A stretch of DNA of 64,000 nucleotides. Source: Phorcus lineatus (lineage: Eukaryota; Mollusca; Gastropoda; Trochida; Trochidae). Position 1 is the first letter of the stretch. The number at the start of each line of letters is the position of its first letter. A program made the translations under genes and the position numbers. Location of the stretch: positions 9,453,755 to 9,517,754 of the forward strand of contig OV121091.1 in assembly GCA_921293015.1 (NCBI GenBank). The letters run 5' to 3'. Shown one piece after another: positions 36,600 through 49,100 of the stretch. The notes beneath the pieces are model-generated. The model had not been told where the DNA came from. It saw only the letters and a program-made list of their open reading frames with translations, and did no database searches.

Positions 36600-39500
36600 T
36601 TTGAGTTTGATGCCTGTGAAGTTGCTGACCTTGTTTTAGTAGTGACTGTGTACTGAACAATACACATAGAGAAATGCAAACACCACAAAAATCAAAATCT
36701 TATGTCTTCAATAGTTTAAAGGCCATATGATTTCTGTGCAATGAATAGACATTGGTCACAGATGTTGTTCTTGTTATGAACTAGTGTAACTTTAAATGTT
36801 GTCAACGAACCGCAGTGGCAAACACAGCAATTGTACATCAATCATGCAACACTCCTTGTTTGCAAGATGCTATTGTGTCCTGAGCTTTACTAGAAAATGA
36901 TATGACTTGGTGTTATAAACTAATTAAAATCGGGTTCCACGTCCAAAATCTCTATTGTGCCAACATGTGATTCTCTAATTTTGGTGTCAGCCAGACAGTG
37001 AATACAGCAGGACATCAATGGCCATATGTTTGTTTTCCTTGAAAAAGTTAGTTTGATTTGAGTTTGACTCTGAAAAACATAAATGGGCAGGGTATGAATC
37101 TTTACAAAGCTTGTGTGAATTTTCAACTTATCAACTGTTTTCGTGTTTTGACTCAACCAATATCTTCCTCGGAAATTTTTGTTGTTTAAATTTTTAAAAA
37201 CCTTTTCAATCCAAAACCTTATGAAGAATTCTTGAGGTGGAAGTTTATTACAAGAGAAAGGAAACCAGGAGAAAGTACATCAACATAAGTAGCACAACTC
37301 AGATTAAGAGAGAATTGTAATGTCGGGGCTAGTCTCAACACAATGCTGAGTGATAGGCTAGTTTCCGGAGTCTCAGATCAGAACATTCAAGTGAATTTTT
37401 TCTTTTTTTCATAATCTTTTTCTTAATTATTCTATCGATTAACATTTATCTGATTCTTCTGGGAAACCAAGAACATGATAGATCTAAATTATTTTATCCA
37501 AGTCATATTTTCACATATAAATTCAAACTTTAACTTGCGAGCGTTGCCATTTTACACTGCCATAGACAGTTGCAAGCCTTGCTACGATTGGCTGATTTAC
37601 TATTATTAACCAATAGACGTTTGTCTTTATTAAATGCAATGAACTTGACACAAACTCAACGAAATTGTATCATGATAGGAATCGCGACTAATAATCTCTT
37701 TAAGACTTATTTGCGTCCACAATATTTATAATAATATATTTGAATGGCAATGCAGAAATTCATGATAATATGAACCCGACTATCTGTCGGGTAAAATTGC
37801 TTTTTTTGCCAGCCCTCAACAAAATTAACCTATCTCGGGCGATCGGTAGCTTCCTACACAAGATTAAGAGAGCAAGAACACAAGAATGTGTAAAACAATC
37901 AAACATAAGTTACTCCCTATATTCTATTTTTTTAATAGAATCTGTTATCTATTTTGTATCATGATTTCAGGAATATTGAATTTGGAGGTTGATTCTGGAT
38001 CTCCAGCTACATCCACGAGAGCACTGCCTGACAGTTAAGAATAGCCATAGTTGTTGTAACTGAATAGGCTTTTAGAAGGCACAATAGAACCTGTCAGTTT
38101 CTTTGAATAGGCTTGTCCTTTAGTCCCAGTAATGAAACCTAACAATACTGTCAGGATTTGAGGAGATTACAAGCTTACTCATATCCAATACTCCATGGTA
38201 GACTATTATTCCAACCCTACAGGATTTTGGTTTCAAATTAACTGGAGGAGAGAAGTTTACAAAGCTTGACATGTCACATGCATACCAACAGTTGGTCCCA
38301 GAATCACTCACAAGGGTTTGTTCAGGTTTTACGGTTTGGTATTGCTCCAGCCATATTTCAGTGGACCATAGAGGGTGTATTACAAGGTTTGACTACTCTA
38401 CTACTGCTTATCGAAATGACATCATCAACTCTGGTTTGATCAGCAACACCTGAGAGAACTCGACGGTACGTTACAGGGTTTGTCAGATGTGGGACTTGGT
38501 TTGTCTCAAAGGCAGACTTACTTCTATACCTTTGGCACAAGTTTGACAAAAAAGACTCTGGTGACCCCTAAAAAGGTATTTTCATCTTCTCCAGGATCGA
38601 TCATTTTCAAGTCATTTATTGGCGTTGATGCCAATAAAACGCCAAAACTGCATATACACTGATGTTGTATTATACATAGTTCCCCTGGTGAAGTTACCCA
38701 AATTGTATAGTGTCAGTGCATGAGACCAAGATGACACTAAATTTTAAGAAAATTGATCAAATCATATCTAAATTTACAAAATGAAAAACAATTTCTTATG
38801 AGAATAGAGCCATGGGCTCTGTAGTTCACCTGCCTTTGTATTGTTGATGTTCATGACAAAGAGAGATGCCTGCTAGTTCTCCAGGTGAAATACATCATCA
38901 AATTGTAAAATGTCATTGCATAAGACAAGACAACTTAACACAAAATGGGAAGGAAAATCGATAATACCGTATCACAACCCTCAAATCATTATACAAATTA
39001 GATTCTATAGAAAAAAAGAGCAGTTAAGAGGATTATCTACATTTAAATTCATTTATGCATTTTTATACCTTTGCTCTCTTATAAACCTTGTGAAAATATT
39101 CTGTAAGCACTTGATTGCTCTAAATCTGCAAAATACCATTTGTCACTAACACCCTACATCCATCTGCTGACTACCACACTTGTTGTCCATCCATCCCTAT
39201 ATAACATCAACCAAACCCATGCCAATAAGCTGAGAAATTGAAAGGATAACAGGATCTGGTCCCTGGTTATTTCGAGTCTACTAAAGTGAAGTATCTTACA
39301 ATGTAATCATTTTGTGACCTGGCCCCAATTTCTCGACATGAACTTACAATATCCTAATACAGACAAGAAAACTAAAAACTCATCATATGTTTAAGGAACA
39401 ATCATCATAATTTATCATTGTTTTGTTGAATGCATTTTAACTTTTACCTTCCATTACTGGTATGGTTCCTTATCTATTGTTGTTGAAATTGCTTGAAAAA

Positions 39501-42040
39501 TTACTGGAGTTTCTTTTACAAACTCATCATATCTAAACGAAAAAAGGGTTTTGAAATGATCCCTAAGATTTATTATTATTACTTTATTATACGGTGAATT
39601 TGTTAAGCTTCCTTCTTACAGAAGATATTTATTACCCTGTTTCAAAGCAAATGGAGGTAAAAATACATTCATTCCTTTCAGAAAAAGGTCTGTTGAATAA
39701 TCTTTTATAGAATTTGGTTTACGCATCACATGTAACTGGTGTTGCTTTTCCTGTTATTCAACAGCTCTGTAATGATACTATTATGTAATTATCAAGATGA
39801 TATTCCTAAATTAAATTTTTCTTATACCAACTGGATTAGTTCATGTGTACTAACCCTAAAACTGCACCCTTGCCATGCCATTAATACTTGTGGTAAGAGA
39901 GTAAATTCACACATCAAAATTTGAGATCCCTGGCATAAATGCTTGCTGGAGAATAGACCAAAGAAGATTTGAGGGTGGATACCCTGCCATGCCCATATTT
40001 GAAGGGGAGTCAACACCAAATTTACACATTTGAGTCTCCATATCACAAAGATGTTACTCTAAAAAAGGCAGCTCCTTTTGCCAATTGGAGATTTTAGGAA
40101 AAATGTTTGCATGGCATATATTTCTGGAGAGGTCAGTCCCAAAGTTATAAACTTTAATCCCCTCGTTAAAAGGTACTTACTAACTGAAATATGTGAGGGT
40201 AAATATCAACTAATAGCAATCACTCCAAAAAATTTAATTCTTTCCTCTTCAAAAAAAGAATTCAGTAGAACGATGAAATCTTTTACAGCAGATAACATGG
40301 TTGCATGTCTGGAGACTATTCTTAGAGTGCCAATGAAGCACAATAACACTAGTTTACATTCATCTTATTCAACATGTGATAAATGTAATTTAGATGAATT
40401 TCATTTTCTCCTTGTATGTGCTTTCTTTCAAGAAGGTAGTTATCAACCTATAACTAATTGTTGTTTCCAATATCCAATTCATCCAAGATTGTTATCAAGT
40501 AAAACATCTGGAGGTCATTTGCAGTATATTTGAAAACAAATATGTACCAATAATTTTCTTTGCTAATGTACATACCTGTTAATTAGAAGATAAATAGTTG
40601 CATTTGTAAAATTTCCGGGATTCATTTTTATTCAACACCCACATATTTAGTTTAAAACCAACGGCTGTAGCCTGGAAATTTTACAAACGCAACTATTTAT
40701 CGATAATGTAAACTGACCGTCAGTTATTAGTAGTTTCAGAGCGAACCCTGTTTTTGCGTACTTATTTTTGTGTGGAAAGGACTATGCAACAGTACTATTT
40801 CTGTAAGAGGTGTATAAATATCAAAAATATTAAACTAGCCCAGGACATTGTGACAGCGATGCAAACATTGTGACGTCAAAACGGTTGGCCTTTGTGACGT
40901 CATACCATGGAAACGGCATTCAAAAGAAGGCAACAGCATGAAACTTTGTGGCAAACTGGGACTAAGTAAGCCAGTTGAAATTATTTAAGTTCTTCAAAAA
41001 TAAATCATATTAAAATAATTGTTGTAATATCTACCGGTAGACACAATCTAAAAAATGACAAAGACAACTGTCAAAAAGGAGTACGGCATGAATTTTCTAA
41101 GAAACTGGAAAATTAAGACTTGAGTCAGACTGGCACTAGTGAACATGTTGTATCAATTCGCAGTGAATCGCCTCAGCTAATTTGCGGGTATTCATTGTCA
41201 TTCAACATAGGGTAATCTTTTCAAATCAACCAATCAGAATCGAGAATACAACAAAGTCATGTCACAATGTAAAATGGAACAGCGTGGAATGTTGATGTAC
41301 CAAACAATGTACTCTGGAAAGGGGCCCATTACAGGTCAGGATTTTCACAGCGGTAAAGGGGGTTGTTTGATTAAGGTTTGGTAGGCCAGTTTGTAGAAGT
41401 CTTCTGGAGGATCGAGATGGGGAAAAGGACCACACTGGCACACCTTGACTTTGGAGCCGCTCCCCCAAGTCCGAGCAAGACAACCGCATCACTGGGACCT
41501 GCTCATCCGCAGAGAAAATTTTCTTCATTTCTTGGATGGGGTGTCCAACCTTGTTAATGTTCGATGACGTAGATAAATGTGAATTGACTTAAAGGTGAAT
41601 CTGAATGATGTAAAAACAAACCATCATCAACACCATGATTGAGGTGCTTTACTCATGTTTAAATAGTAACTCTTAAAAAAAAAAATTCTGTTTTCTTTTT
41701 GTTTATTATTTGGACTATTCCATTAAGGGAGGAAGGATGGATGCATGTAATCTATGTTTTACAGTATATTGACAACAATCACACTCAAGGTCAATTGTAT
41801 ATCTGTACAAATAACAGTCTTTATACATAAACAATCTGTATTACATTGCTTCACAAGTTCATTATATATATCACACCTTAAGTCTTTATTGCTCACTAGT
41901 TAAATGATACTTGATATTTTAAAACATATCACAGGGCTTTCAATTTTATTTATCCCTGAGGAATAGTATTCAATGAAAACTTAAGAACAGCTTAACATCT
42001 GTCCATAAGCATAAATCAAATGCAATAAAATCACAAACTT
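36600..42040. other. Intergenic region between EZH2 and the minus-strand gene
   Basis: AT-rich, without convincing coding sequence. It holds a 113-bp hairpin at 40589-40701 and a 151-codon forward frame at 40078-40533 whose CDKCNLDEFHFLLVCAFF segment resembles the CxxC...EFHxxxxC zinc segment at the end of LINE ORF2 proteins, possibly a decayed LINE 3' end. Confidence 0.4.
40589..40701. repeat. 113-bp hairpin element with 28-bp inverted ends
   Basis: GATAAATAGTTGCATTTG plus TAAAATTTCC on the left is complementary to GGAAATTTTA plus CAAACGCAACTATTTATC on the right at 27 of 28 positions, with a 57-bp centre. Likely a tiny MITE. Confidence 0.8.
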
Positions 42041-42048
42041 CAGGATTT

Positions 42049-42054
42049 TTTTAT
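42049..42054 (-). terminator. Polyadenylation signal of the minus-strand gene
   Basis: TTTATT on the plus strand gives AATAAA on the minus strand, about 105 nt after the TAG stop at 42159-42157. Confidence 0.55.
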
Positions 42055-42156
42055 TGTCCCTGGAGATTAGCTTTACAATGAATGTTTCAGCAACAGTGAT
42101 TATTTTGGCCTTATAAGACAAACAGAAGGTGGGTTGTTGCAAGTATCTAATGAAGT

Positions 42157-45100
42157 CTATGAGCAGTATAGGTGGGCGTGTCTGACACGATCTGCTTGCT
42201 CTGGGTTGAGGATCAGAGCTGCATGCTCCTCCCTCCACTGGGCCAGTCTGTCTCCTCCCAACTCCTCGTGGAGCGCCTTCTTCTTCTCCTGACTCTTGCT
42301 CACCTCCTCGTTCATCCTACAATACACTCTCATCTTAAACAACATTTCCTGGTCAAGGTGACAAGGCAAATGCATATGTCTGATCAAACACAAATGAGCA
42401 AATTAGTCAACAGACTCAACACTAAACTTATACTTATGTGATTAGACTATTGGAAATCCATTGAGAAATGTTTCAATGCATACCTTCTGCTCTCGGCTAG
42501 TGCCCGGTCTAGGAAGTTCTGTATGCGTGTGTCATCAAGATCCTCTGTTGCTTCCAGTTTACCTGCAGCCTGAAAGAGAAGAAAAACAGTCATGTCAAGT
42601 GCAACATTGGCCCTGAGGACCAAGCAACTAGCTGCATCAAACTAACTCTGCAATATTTGGTGCTGATTTATCGGCATGTTTCATGTACGGATTTTAGTTT
42701 GAAGGAAAAATAAGCATGTTCCATTGCAATGAATACTCGCGAAATGAAACATTATGTTGACTACATTGGGACCGGTTATATTATTTTCATATTATCAAAA
42801 TATTTTAATTGTGTTCCACCAGTTTTGCATTAAATTGCATTAAATCTGAAGAAAAGTTTGTATTGGTTTCTTGTTACTAGGGATGCAAATGACCAAGAAA
42901 AATATACCTACTGCACATAAAAAGGTTTGACAAAAGGTTAGCTAACATTGCAATGCAAGTCCAGATAAATATCATTCACAGGCACAAGAGCCTCATGAGT
43001 TTTAAAGACCTCCTTGAACTGAGTTGTGAGTTCCATACATTACCATTTGCTTAAGACTGGCTCACGGCTTCAATAATATAGGCCCAGATTTCTATATTAT
43101 ATATATACATTTAGTATACAAATATCTTTCTAAAGAAATTCATTTAAACGAAGGCATGAAACAATCAGCCATTTTCATTCCCACCTGCGTCTGGAACTGG
43201 TGAAACAGTTTCTTGCTTAAAACATGCTTAGTAAAGTTCTTAGAAGGATCCAAGTTTCCTTTTCTGGGCACAGGAGAGAATCCCGGTGGTCGGCTGACCC
43301 AGCTCGATGGTACATTGTACATATATTATATGCCAGCATAATCAATATTTGCGCATCTAAAACATTCCTATTAGAAGTGCAGAATTAATGACACACATGA
43401 TGAGTAAAGTTTCTATAAACCTGCATTCAACATTTAGTCTTCATAGAAACAGATTTTGATTGTTGAGGAAATCCTTTCATAACAGGAGGATCGATTTTTA
43501 AGTCTGCAATATCTAGGTCAGATGCCTGCTATGTAATCAATATTTTTAATAGTTAAATTCAAGCAAGCCGTTTAATGCCATCTTATTGTTGGAAACTGAG
43601 ACTGATGTTTTATTAAAGTTCAGTTCTGTTTCAAAATGAGAATTTTCTTGAATGAAAAATTTGAAAATATGGAAATCAGCTTTTGAATTCACCATACATT
43701 TTCATCACAGCTAGTAGAAAATTTGAAGCAAATGAAAAGAATTATTTTTCAAATGAACAACAACTTTAGGGGAATATATTCTAGAATATTCCTGATATGT
43801 CCTACTAAGAGCACCACAAACTAGCGACAGCATCAATAATATCTCTAATTTTCTTTGAAGATATATTATGGGAATGGGACCACCAATTTTTTTACAAAGC
43901 ACAGCAAATCAGTTGATCAATAAAAAATTTCATTTCATTTAAAGTTCATGTCTTAAGGCCGAATCCATATCAATTGTTCAATAGTCCAGTGGATTAAAAA
44001 AAATTCAATGGTTTTTGTCCGCGATGTATTTGCAATCTTAAGACCAGTACAAGAGGGATAAAACTTGCCATAAATGGTAACCTTGTTCATAATAACTTAA
44101 TTAATGTGACGGTCTGTTCGGTGTGTGTATATATATATATATATATGTAAGAAATGGTACAGAACATTAGCTCAAAATACTCATAATTTTCACAAACAAT
44201 TAGATCTTTGATTTGTCCAAATTTTTGCAGAAAGAAATGCAAAATGGACAGTTAGTATGGTTGTGTTTTTAAGCTACATTACAGCGATATGCGGTTACCA
44301 ATTTTGTAATAGGACATGTTTAACTATGACATTTTTTATATGACAGATTGATACTAGAAATTGACACTTGTGCTTTAGGTATTTGCATACAAACCTTATT
44401 TCAAAAATGAAAAAAGAATAGCTTTTAATCGATTCCATTAGAAACTTGTTTTAAAAAAAGGTCATCTTACGAATGCTTCGTGTTACAAATTTGTAATGTT
44501 AAAATATTTAAACACTTTAAATTGGTCCCTATGATATTCTTGGGAGGTAAGTCACTTCATGTCAAAAACCAGACATTTGAATATGCAGATAGGGGTCACC
44601 CAATATATAGAGATTATTAACCGAGGAAGTGTGTCATATGATTTTTACGAAACGAGTGTGAATTTTTGTATTACCGGAGCGAGAGCGAGGGTTATACACT
44701 AATTCGCATGAGTTTGGTAAAAGTCATATGAAACACTTCCAAGGGTAGTAATTTCTTTATTACCGATTCTATTCCATTTTAAACGCATGGAAATATTCAG
44801 AAAACGGTCTCCTTCCCTTGCGACGACCCGCTACAGTGACGTCATGAACAATGGTTTTATGACGTCACAGACGGCAAAATACGGTCACTCACGGTGAAAC
44901 AATCGTTGCTAGTGTAACAGAAGTGATTGTGAGATCACCTCCAGTGGAATTCGAACCTGGGACCTCCGGGTGAGAGTCCTACACTCTACTGATTCAGCCA
45001 AAGAGATATCCCCCTGGCCAAAGCCAGTAGGAATGCTTTTGTTTCACCCTGCCACATACACCCCCTCCACAAAGTGACTCGTCCTCGAGTCCAGCCATTT

Positions 45101-45765
45101 GGAGTTATAAAGCGCCTCAGTTCGACATACTCAGGGTGTAGTGAGCACTAGGGAGTTGCCCCGGCCCCACGTTGGGCGCCAAATGTAACAGAAGTGATTA
45201 TGAGATCACCTCCAGTGGGATTCGAACCCGGGACCTCCGGGTGAGAGTCCTACACTCTACCGATTCAGTCAAAGAGATATCCCCCTGGCCAAAGCCAGTA
45301 GGAATGCTTTTGTTTCATCCTGCCACACTAGGCAAAAGTGCTATGTTCACATGTGCTCATATTGAAAATATGTCAACGCTTATGATTAACCATATGGGTA
45401 ATAAAGAGAAATAAGTTTTATTGATTTTGATTGTTTTTTGCGAGCTGCCTAATGTCAAAGGCACCATACACACAGAGATGTAACAGCATTGTGTATATTT
45501 TGATATACAAAAATCGAAAGTCAAAGGTTTTATCATACGACCCTCTATCATCGGGGTAGTGACTTTGCCCGCGATAGAATGTAGAAGAAAATAACAACAC
45601 CATTCACAAAACATTTTAATTGTTAACAATAAAGGACTCACTTTCTTTGCCTAGTCATTCAGATAACAAATAATGTAAATAAAATCTGACCTTTTCCTTC
45701 TGATAATGATCGCAAATGAACTGTTCAAGGTTTTTGGGATTGTTTTCATTAGATTTGTCCGCCAT
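42157..45765 (-). CDS. Short multi-exon gene of unknown function, partly reconstructed
   Basis: I do not recognise this protein. Minus-strand exons: 45765-45691 (25 codons, MADKSNENNPKNLEQFICD..., phase 0, donor GTCAGA); one or more exons not found; an exon ending at 43195 (...VSRPPGFSPVPRKGNLDPSK..., donor GTGGGA, phase 0; its 5' edge is at about 43310-43295 and needs a phase-2 partner); 42569-42484 (starts AAGKLEATEDLDD, phase 2); and the last exon 42316-42157 (MNEEVSKSQEKKKALHEEL, then QWREEHAALIL, stop TAG). The last three join in phase. The C-terminal half is charged and helix-prone, perhaps a short coiled coil. A minus-strand AATAAA lies at 42054-42049. The start codon context AAAGATGGCGG is YY1-like. 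It is divergent from ODAD4, which hints at a ciliary role, but that is only context. Confidence 0.7.
44612..44752. repeat. Palindromic repeat with ~50-bp arms
   Basis: ATTATTAACCGAGGAAGTGT...CATATGATTTTTACGAAAC (left) and its inverted counterpart ending CATATGAAACACTTCC...GGTAGTAAT (right) pair over about 50 bp with some mismatches, around a GGAGCGAGAGCGAGGG core. It lies within the intronic or intergenic part of the minus-strand gene region, upstream of the TRIM. Confidence 0.7.
44913..45327 (-). mobile_element. TRIM (miniature LTR retrotransposon) with tRNA-like sequence inside each LTR
   Basis: Two direct repeats of 144 bp (44913-45056 and 45184-45327) differ at about six positions (roughly 96% identical). 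Read on the minus strand each starts TGTGGCAGG and ends CTGTTACA, the TG...CA LTR form. Two bases after the 5' LTR (45327-45184) comes TGGCGCCCAACGTGGGGC (45181-45164), a classic primer-binding site for tRNA-Lys. Before the 3' LTR is a purine tract GTGGAGGGGG (about 45070-45061). CTAG flanks the element at 44909-44912 and 45328-45331. The internal region is only 127 bp and non-coding, so mobility depends on another element's proteins. Inside each LTR is a 71-nt tRNA-like sequence with A and B boxes. It sits within the interval of the minus-strand gene, in the same orientation. Confidence 0.88.
45208..45278 (-). ncRNA. tRNA-Glu-like Pol III promoter unit inside the TRIM 5' LTR
   Basis: Read on the minus strand: TGACTGAATCGGTAGAG resembles the tRNA D-arm/A box (TRGCTCAGTCGGTAGAG type). 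An anticodon-like loop CTCTCAC (CTC, Glu) follows, then the exact B box GGTTCGAATCC. Flanking ATCTCTT and TGGAGGT can pair as an acceptor-like stem with G-T pairs. The T-stem is only partly paired. A second copy is at 44937-45007 with TGGCTGAATCAGTAGAG and a B box changed at one base. It is more likely a tRNA-derived promoter than a working tRNA gene, because it lies inside an LTR in duplicate. Confidence 0.7.
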
Positions 45766-46134
45766 CTTTCAACGTCGTCAGGCAAATTTAGACTGGTTTC
45801 CTTCTAATGAAGCGTACTAATACCCAAGCTTAAAAAGGCGCAAACGCAATACGACACGGAACTAGCCAAATAACAGACATAAGTTCGTATAAAATATGAC
45901 GGAAATTCCGTGAGAAGATTCAATTGTCAAATAAATGTTTGCTTTGAAAAACACTTTTAATATCAAGTCACACAATTTGCGGAAGTTTTTGTATGGTATT
46001 AAAAATGTGAGATCTTTCGATGAACACGTAAAGTTATTTGTATCCATTGGCAACAAGAACGCCTGCAGAGCACCCTCTACGTGCTATTTGTTTTATATCT
46101 GCATATTTTGAGAAATTAACAAAAAAATAAGAAA
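45766..46134. promoter_or_regulatory. Divergent promoter region between the minus-strand gene and ODAD4
   Basis: Only 369 bp separate the two start codons (45765 on the minus strand, 46135 on the plus strand), so the promoters must overlap or adjoin. Neither a TATA box at a convincing distance nor an X-box/RFX site was identified with confidence. Confidence 0.55.
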
Positions 46135-49100
46135 ATGCCTGGGCGTGGGCGTGGTCGGAAAGACAGTGAAAGTGACAATGGAACTGACAGTCAAGATGTC
46201 CAGGTGACATTCGAGACACATCGTGATGAAGGAGAACATTTTATTCACGTGAAACAGTACAAACGTGCAATAGCAAGCTTTACCAAGGTAAATGGTGGCG
46301 ATTATAATTCATTTAGTTTCCTTTGATTTACAACACAGGTATACTTGCCAATTTAATTAAGTCATGATGAAGAACATCCATCTCATTGCAAACTCGGGTA
46401 TCGAACAAATTTTACAGTAAACCATTATAGCCATATTGATGAAGCAAAACCATTATAGCCATATTGATGAAGCGCCTGCAGTCGAGGACTTTTCACCTAT
46501 GAAGGATGTCCCTATTATCATGGGTCTTATAATTATACAGGTTTATTATCCAAAACTGTTCCACAGCAGATATCGCTTGTGGAAGATCAAGCGATTGCTC
46601 CTAGGAGATATCGTTTTGACAGTAGATTTTTAACAATGCCCTGTTATAGTCAAGTTCATGACATCACAGTTGTTTTACACCATCAAGTGATGACATCACA
46701 ATGCTGTGACATCATAAAGATGATGACATCACTGCACTGAGAGTCTTAAGAGTGGTGCAGTGTTCACGGAATGGAAATGAAAAATGATTTTGGATGATAA
46801 ATAGAATCTTACCCTCGTGTCTTCTGATATCAAATATATCAACACTCGTTGATAAAAGAAAAAATATCCTCAGCAATCCTCGGATATTTGTAACTTTTAC
46901 CAACTCGTGTTGATATATTTGATATCAGAAGACACTTGGGTGAGATTCTCTATATATCTTAATCCAAATTAGTAGAATTTACACATTGTTGATTTTTTTA
47001 AACAACTGCACAATTATCCTAAAAAATATGTGAAAATTAAATTCTAATGGGGGAGAATATTTTTTTATCTTACCTTACAGTAAAATACTCGCTTTTGATT
47101 GGTCTTTAGCCGGGGTTCTCAAACTCTTGTAAACCTCCAGGCGGGATACAAATATTAGGTCTATTTGCCGAACTGTCTAGCATTTGCCGAACACCGTAAT
47201 AATAGCAGTATATTCCACGCACGGTTGTAGAGGGTTCGCTGTAAGTACGTTATGGTAGTAAACGCAGTGTTGAGTTTGCAAAAAAACATCGTCTGCTAGC
47301 CTAGATGTCAACACTTTCGCGGGATACGAATTTTAAAATTCTCAATAAATAAAAAGAAAACATGTTCGGTAAGATAAATTCGTTGTCAGACCACACCTCG
47401 GGGTAGAAGAAATTTTGTATCCCGCGAAAGTGTCCTTGTAGACCTCGCCTGCGGCTCGGCCTACAAGGACACTTACGCGGGATACAAAATTTCATCTACC
47501 CCTCGGCGCGGTCTGACAACTTATATTAGACATAAAATTAAAATGCAATGTATTTTAACAGAGGCATCCCTATTGTCGGGGTAATCAGAATTTAATTGTT
47601 AAATTAATATCAGTGAAAGAAATCAACACAGTAATAATATCATCAAGAAATTAAATGTTATTTTGGTTGATATTAAGATTTAATAAAAGCATTTACAAAA
47701 CTAAAACCCAAAAATTATGATACAAAAGTGCCTAGTCTTAATTTCACCGTATTTAGCTGGTAAGCTTTGACACTATGTCAACAAATTGGTATTTTTTTTA
47801 CAATAAATCTTTTGATAAGATACTAGTCTACAGTGGGTTAAGGTATTATCAGGTTTCTTGAATCCCTTCGCTGTTCATTAACACATAGAACCTATAAACT
47901 TTGATGAATTTCTTCGCAGACTGAAACATTTTATTTTAAAGCTGATATATGATATTTTACATGACCTAAAAAAATCTACTGATATATGCTTATGCAATCA
48001 AAGACATCTATTATTTTATACTCCCGACCTAAGGTTAAAGATATAGTAATACGAACGAACAACTGATCACAGGAAAACTATTTATCCGATTCCTTTCAAA
48101 TTTTGCACGTCTTCTACCCTATTAGGAGGGGTGCAGTGCCAAATTTTAAGCAATTTTGTGAATTTTTAAATATTTTACAGATTTCTATGTTTTGTACTCA
48201 GTCATATCCTAATGTCCAAATGATTACAGAGAGACTATAATTTCACTGATTCCTTTCAGATTTTGCAAATGTCTTCTAACCTATTAGGAGGGGTGCAGTG
48301 CCAAATTTCAAGCAAATTTATTTTATGAATTGTTATGTCTTGTACTTAGTCATTTGTTTTGGTCAAAATTTGTTCAACCAAGAGTTGTATTTGTATGTAA
48401 CAAGTGATATTGTGATTTCCTCCTTTTTTTTTTTAAATTTCAGTGTTTGAAACTGTGTTTTGAATGAAAATTAAACTGATCCATATCAGAACAGATTACA
48501 GACATCCGCTAGTAGTCTAAGTTAATGGATGTCAAGGTTAGGGTAATTTTCAAGTATTTCAGTTGGTCACGGATACACAGTCAGGGTATTAGTGCATTAT
48601 TATTAATATGCATTAAATTTCATGTCCCAGTGACCCCTAAAAAAGGCCATGTGGACCACACCCTAAAAAAATATTTTTATTCTCTTTCCCCAGAAGAAAA
48701 ATGCTTATACAGCTAAAACCTTTTGTACAGATTTCTTAGCAGATGGGGATTTTAGTTATATATTTTTTCTAATGCCCCTAATAAGGGCTGCAGGGAACAC
48801 ACCCTGAAAACTTTCTTTCTTCTTCGCGCCTAGAAAACTGAAACCTTGTGAACAGACTCCTTAGCTGAGTTTATAGGTTAGGTGACCCTGTGAAACCTAC
48901 TAAGGGCCATTAGGACCACTCCTGAGAAAAAATTTATTTTCTGAAGATGAGGATTATAAGTATTGGTTTTCAAGGTCTTTTTTCAGCTCATATGGTAACC
49001 CTGTGGCCATTTATAAAATGACTTATAGATAGCCTAATGAGCTACAGAGCCAATGGCCATTTTTTTCCATTTATATCAAACTATACATGCTATTCACCGA

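Noticed and set aside
37740-39149. Several 60-80-codon frames downstream of EZH2
   Set aside because: They have no family resemblance or splice context, and lengths of this size are expected by chance in this amount of AT-rich sequence.
45208-45278. A genuine tRNA-Glu gene
   Set aside because: It lies in duplicate inside 144-bp LTRs, the T-stem is imperfect, and the second copy has a changed B box. It is better read as a tRNA-derived promoter within a TRIM.
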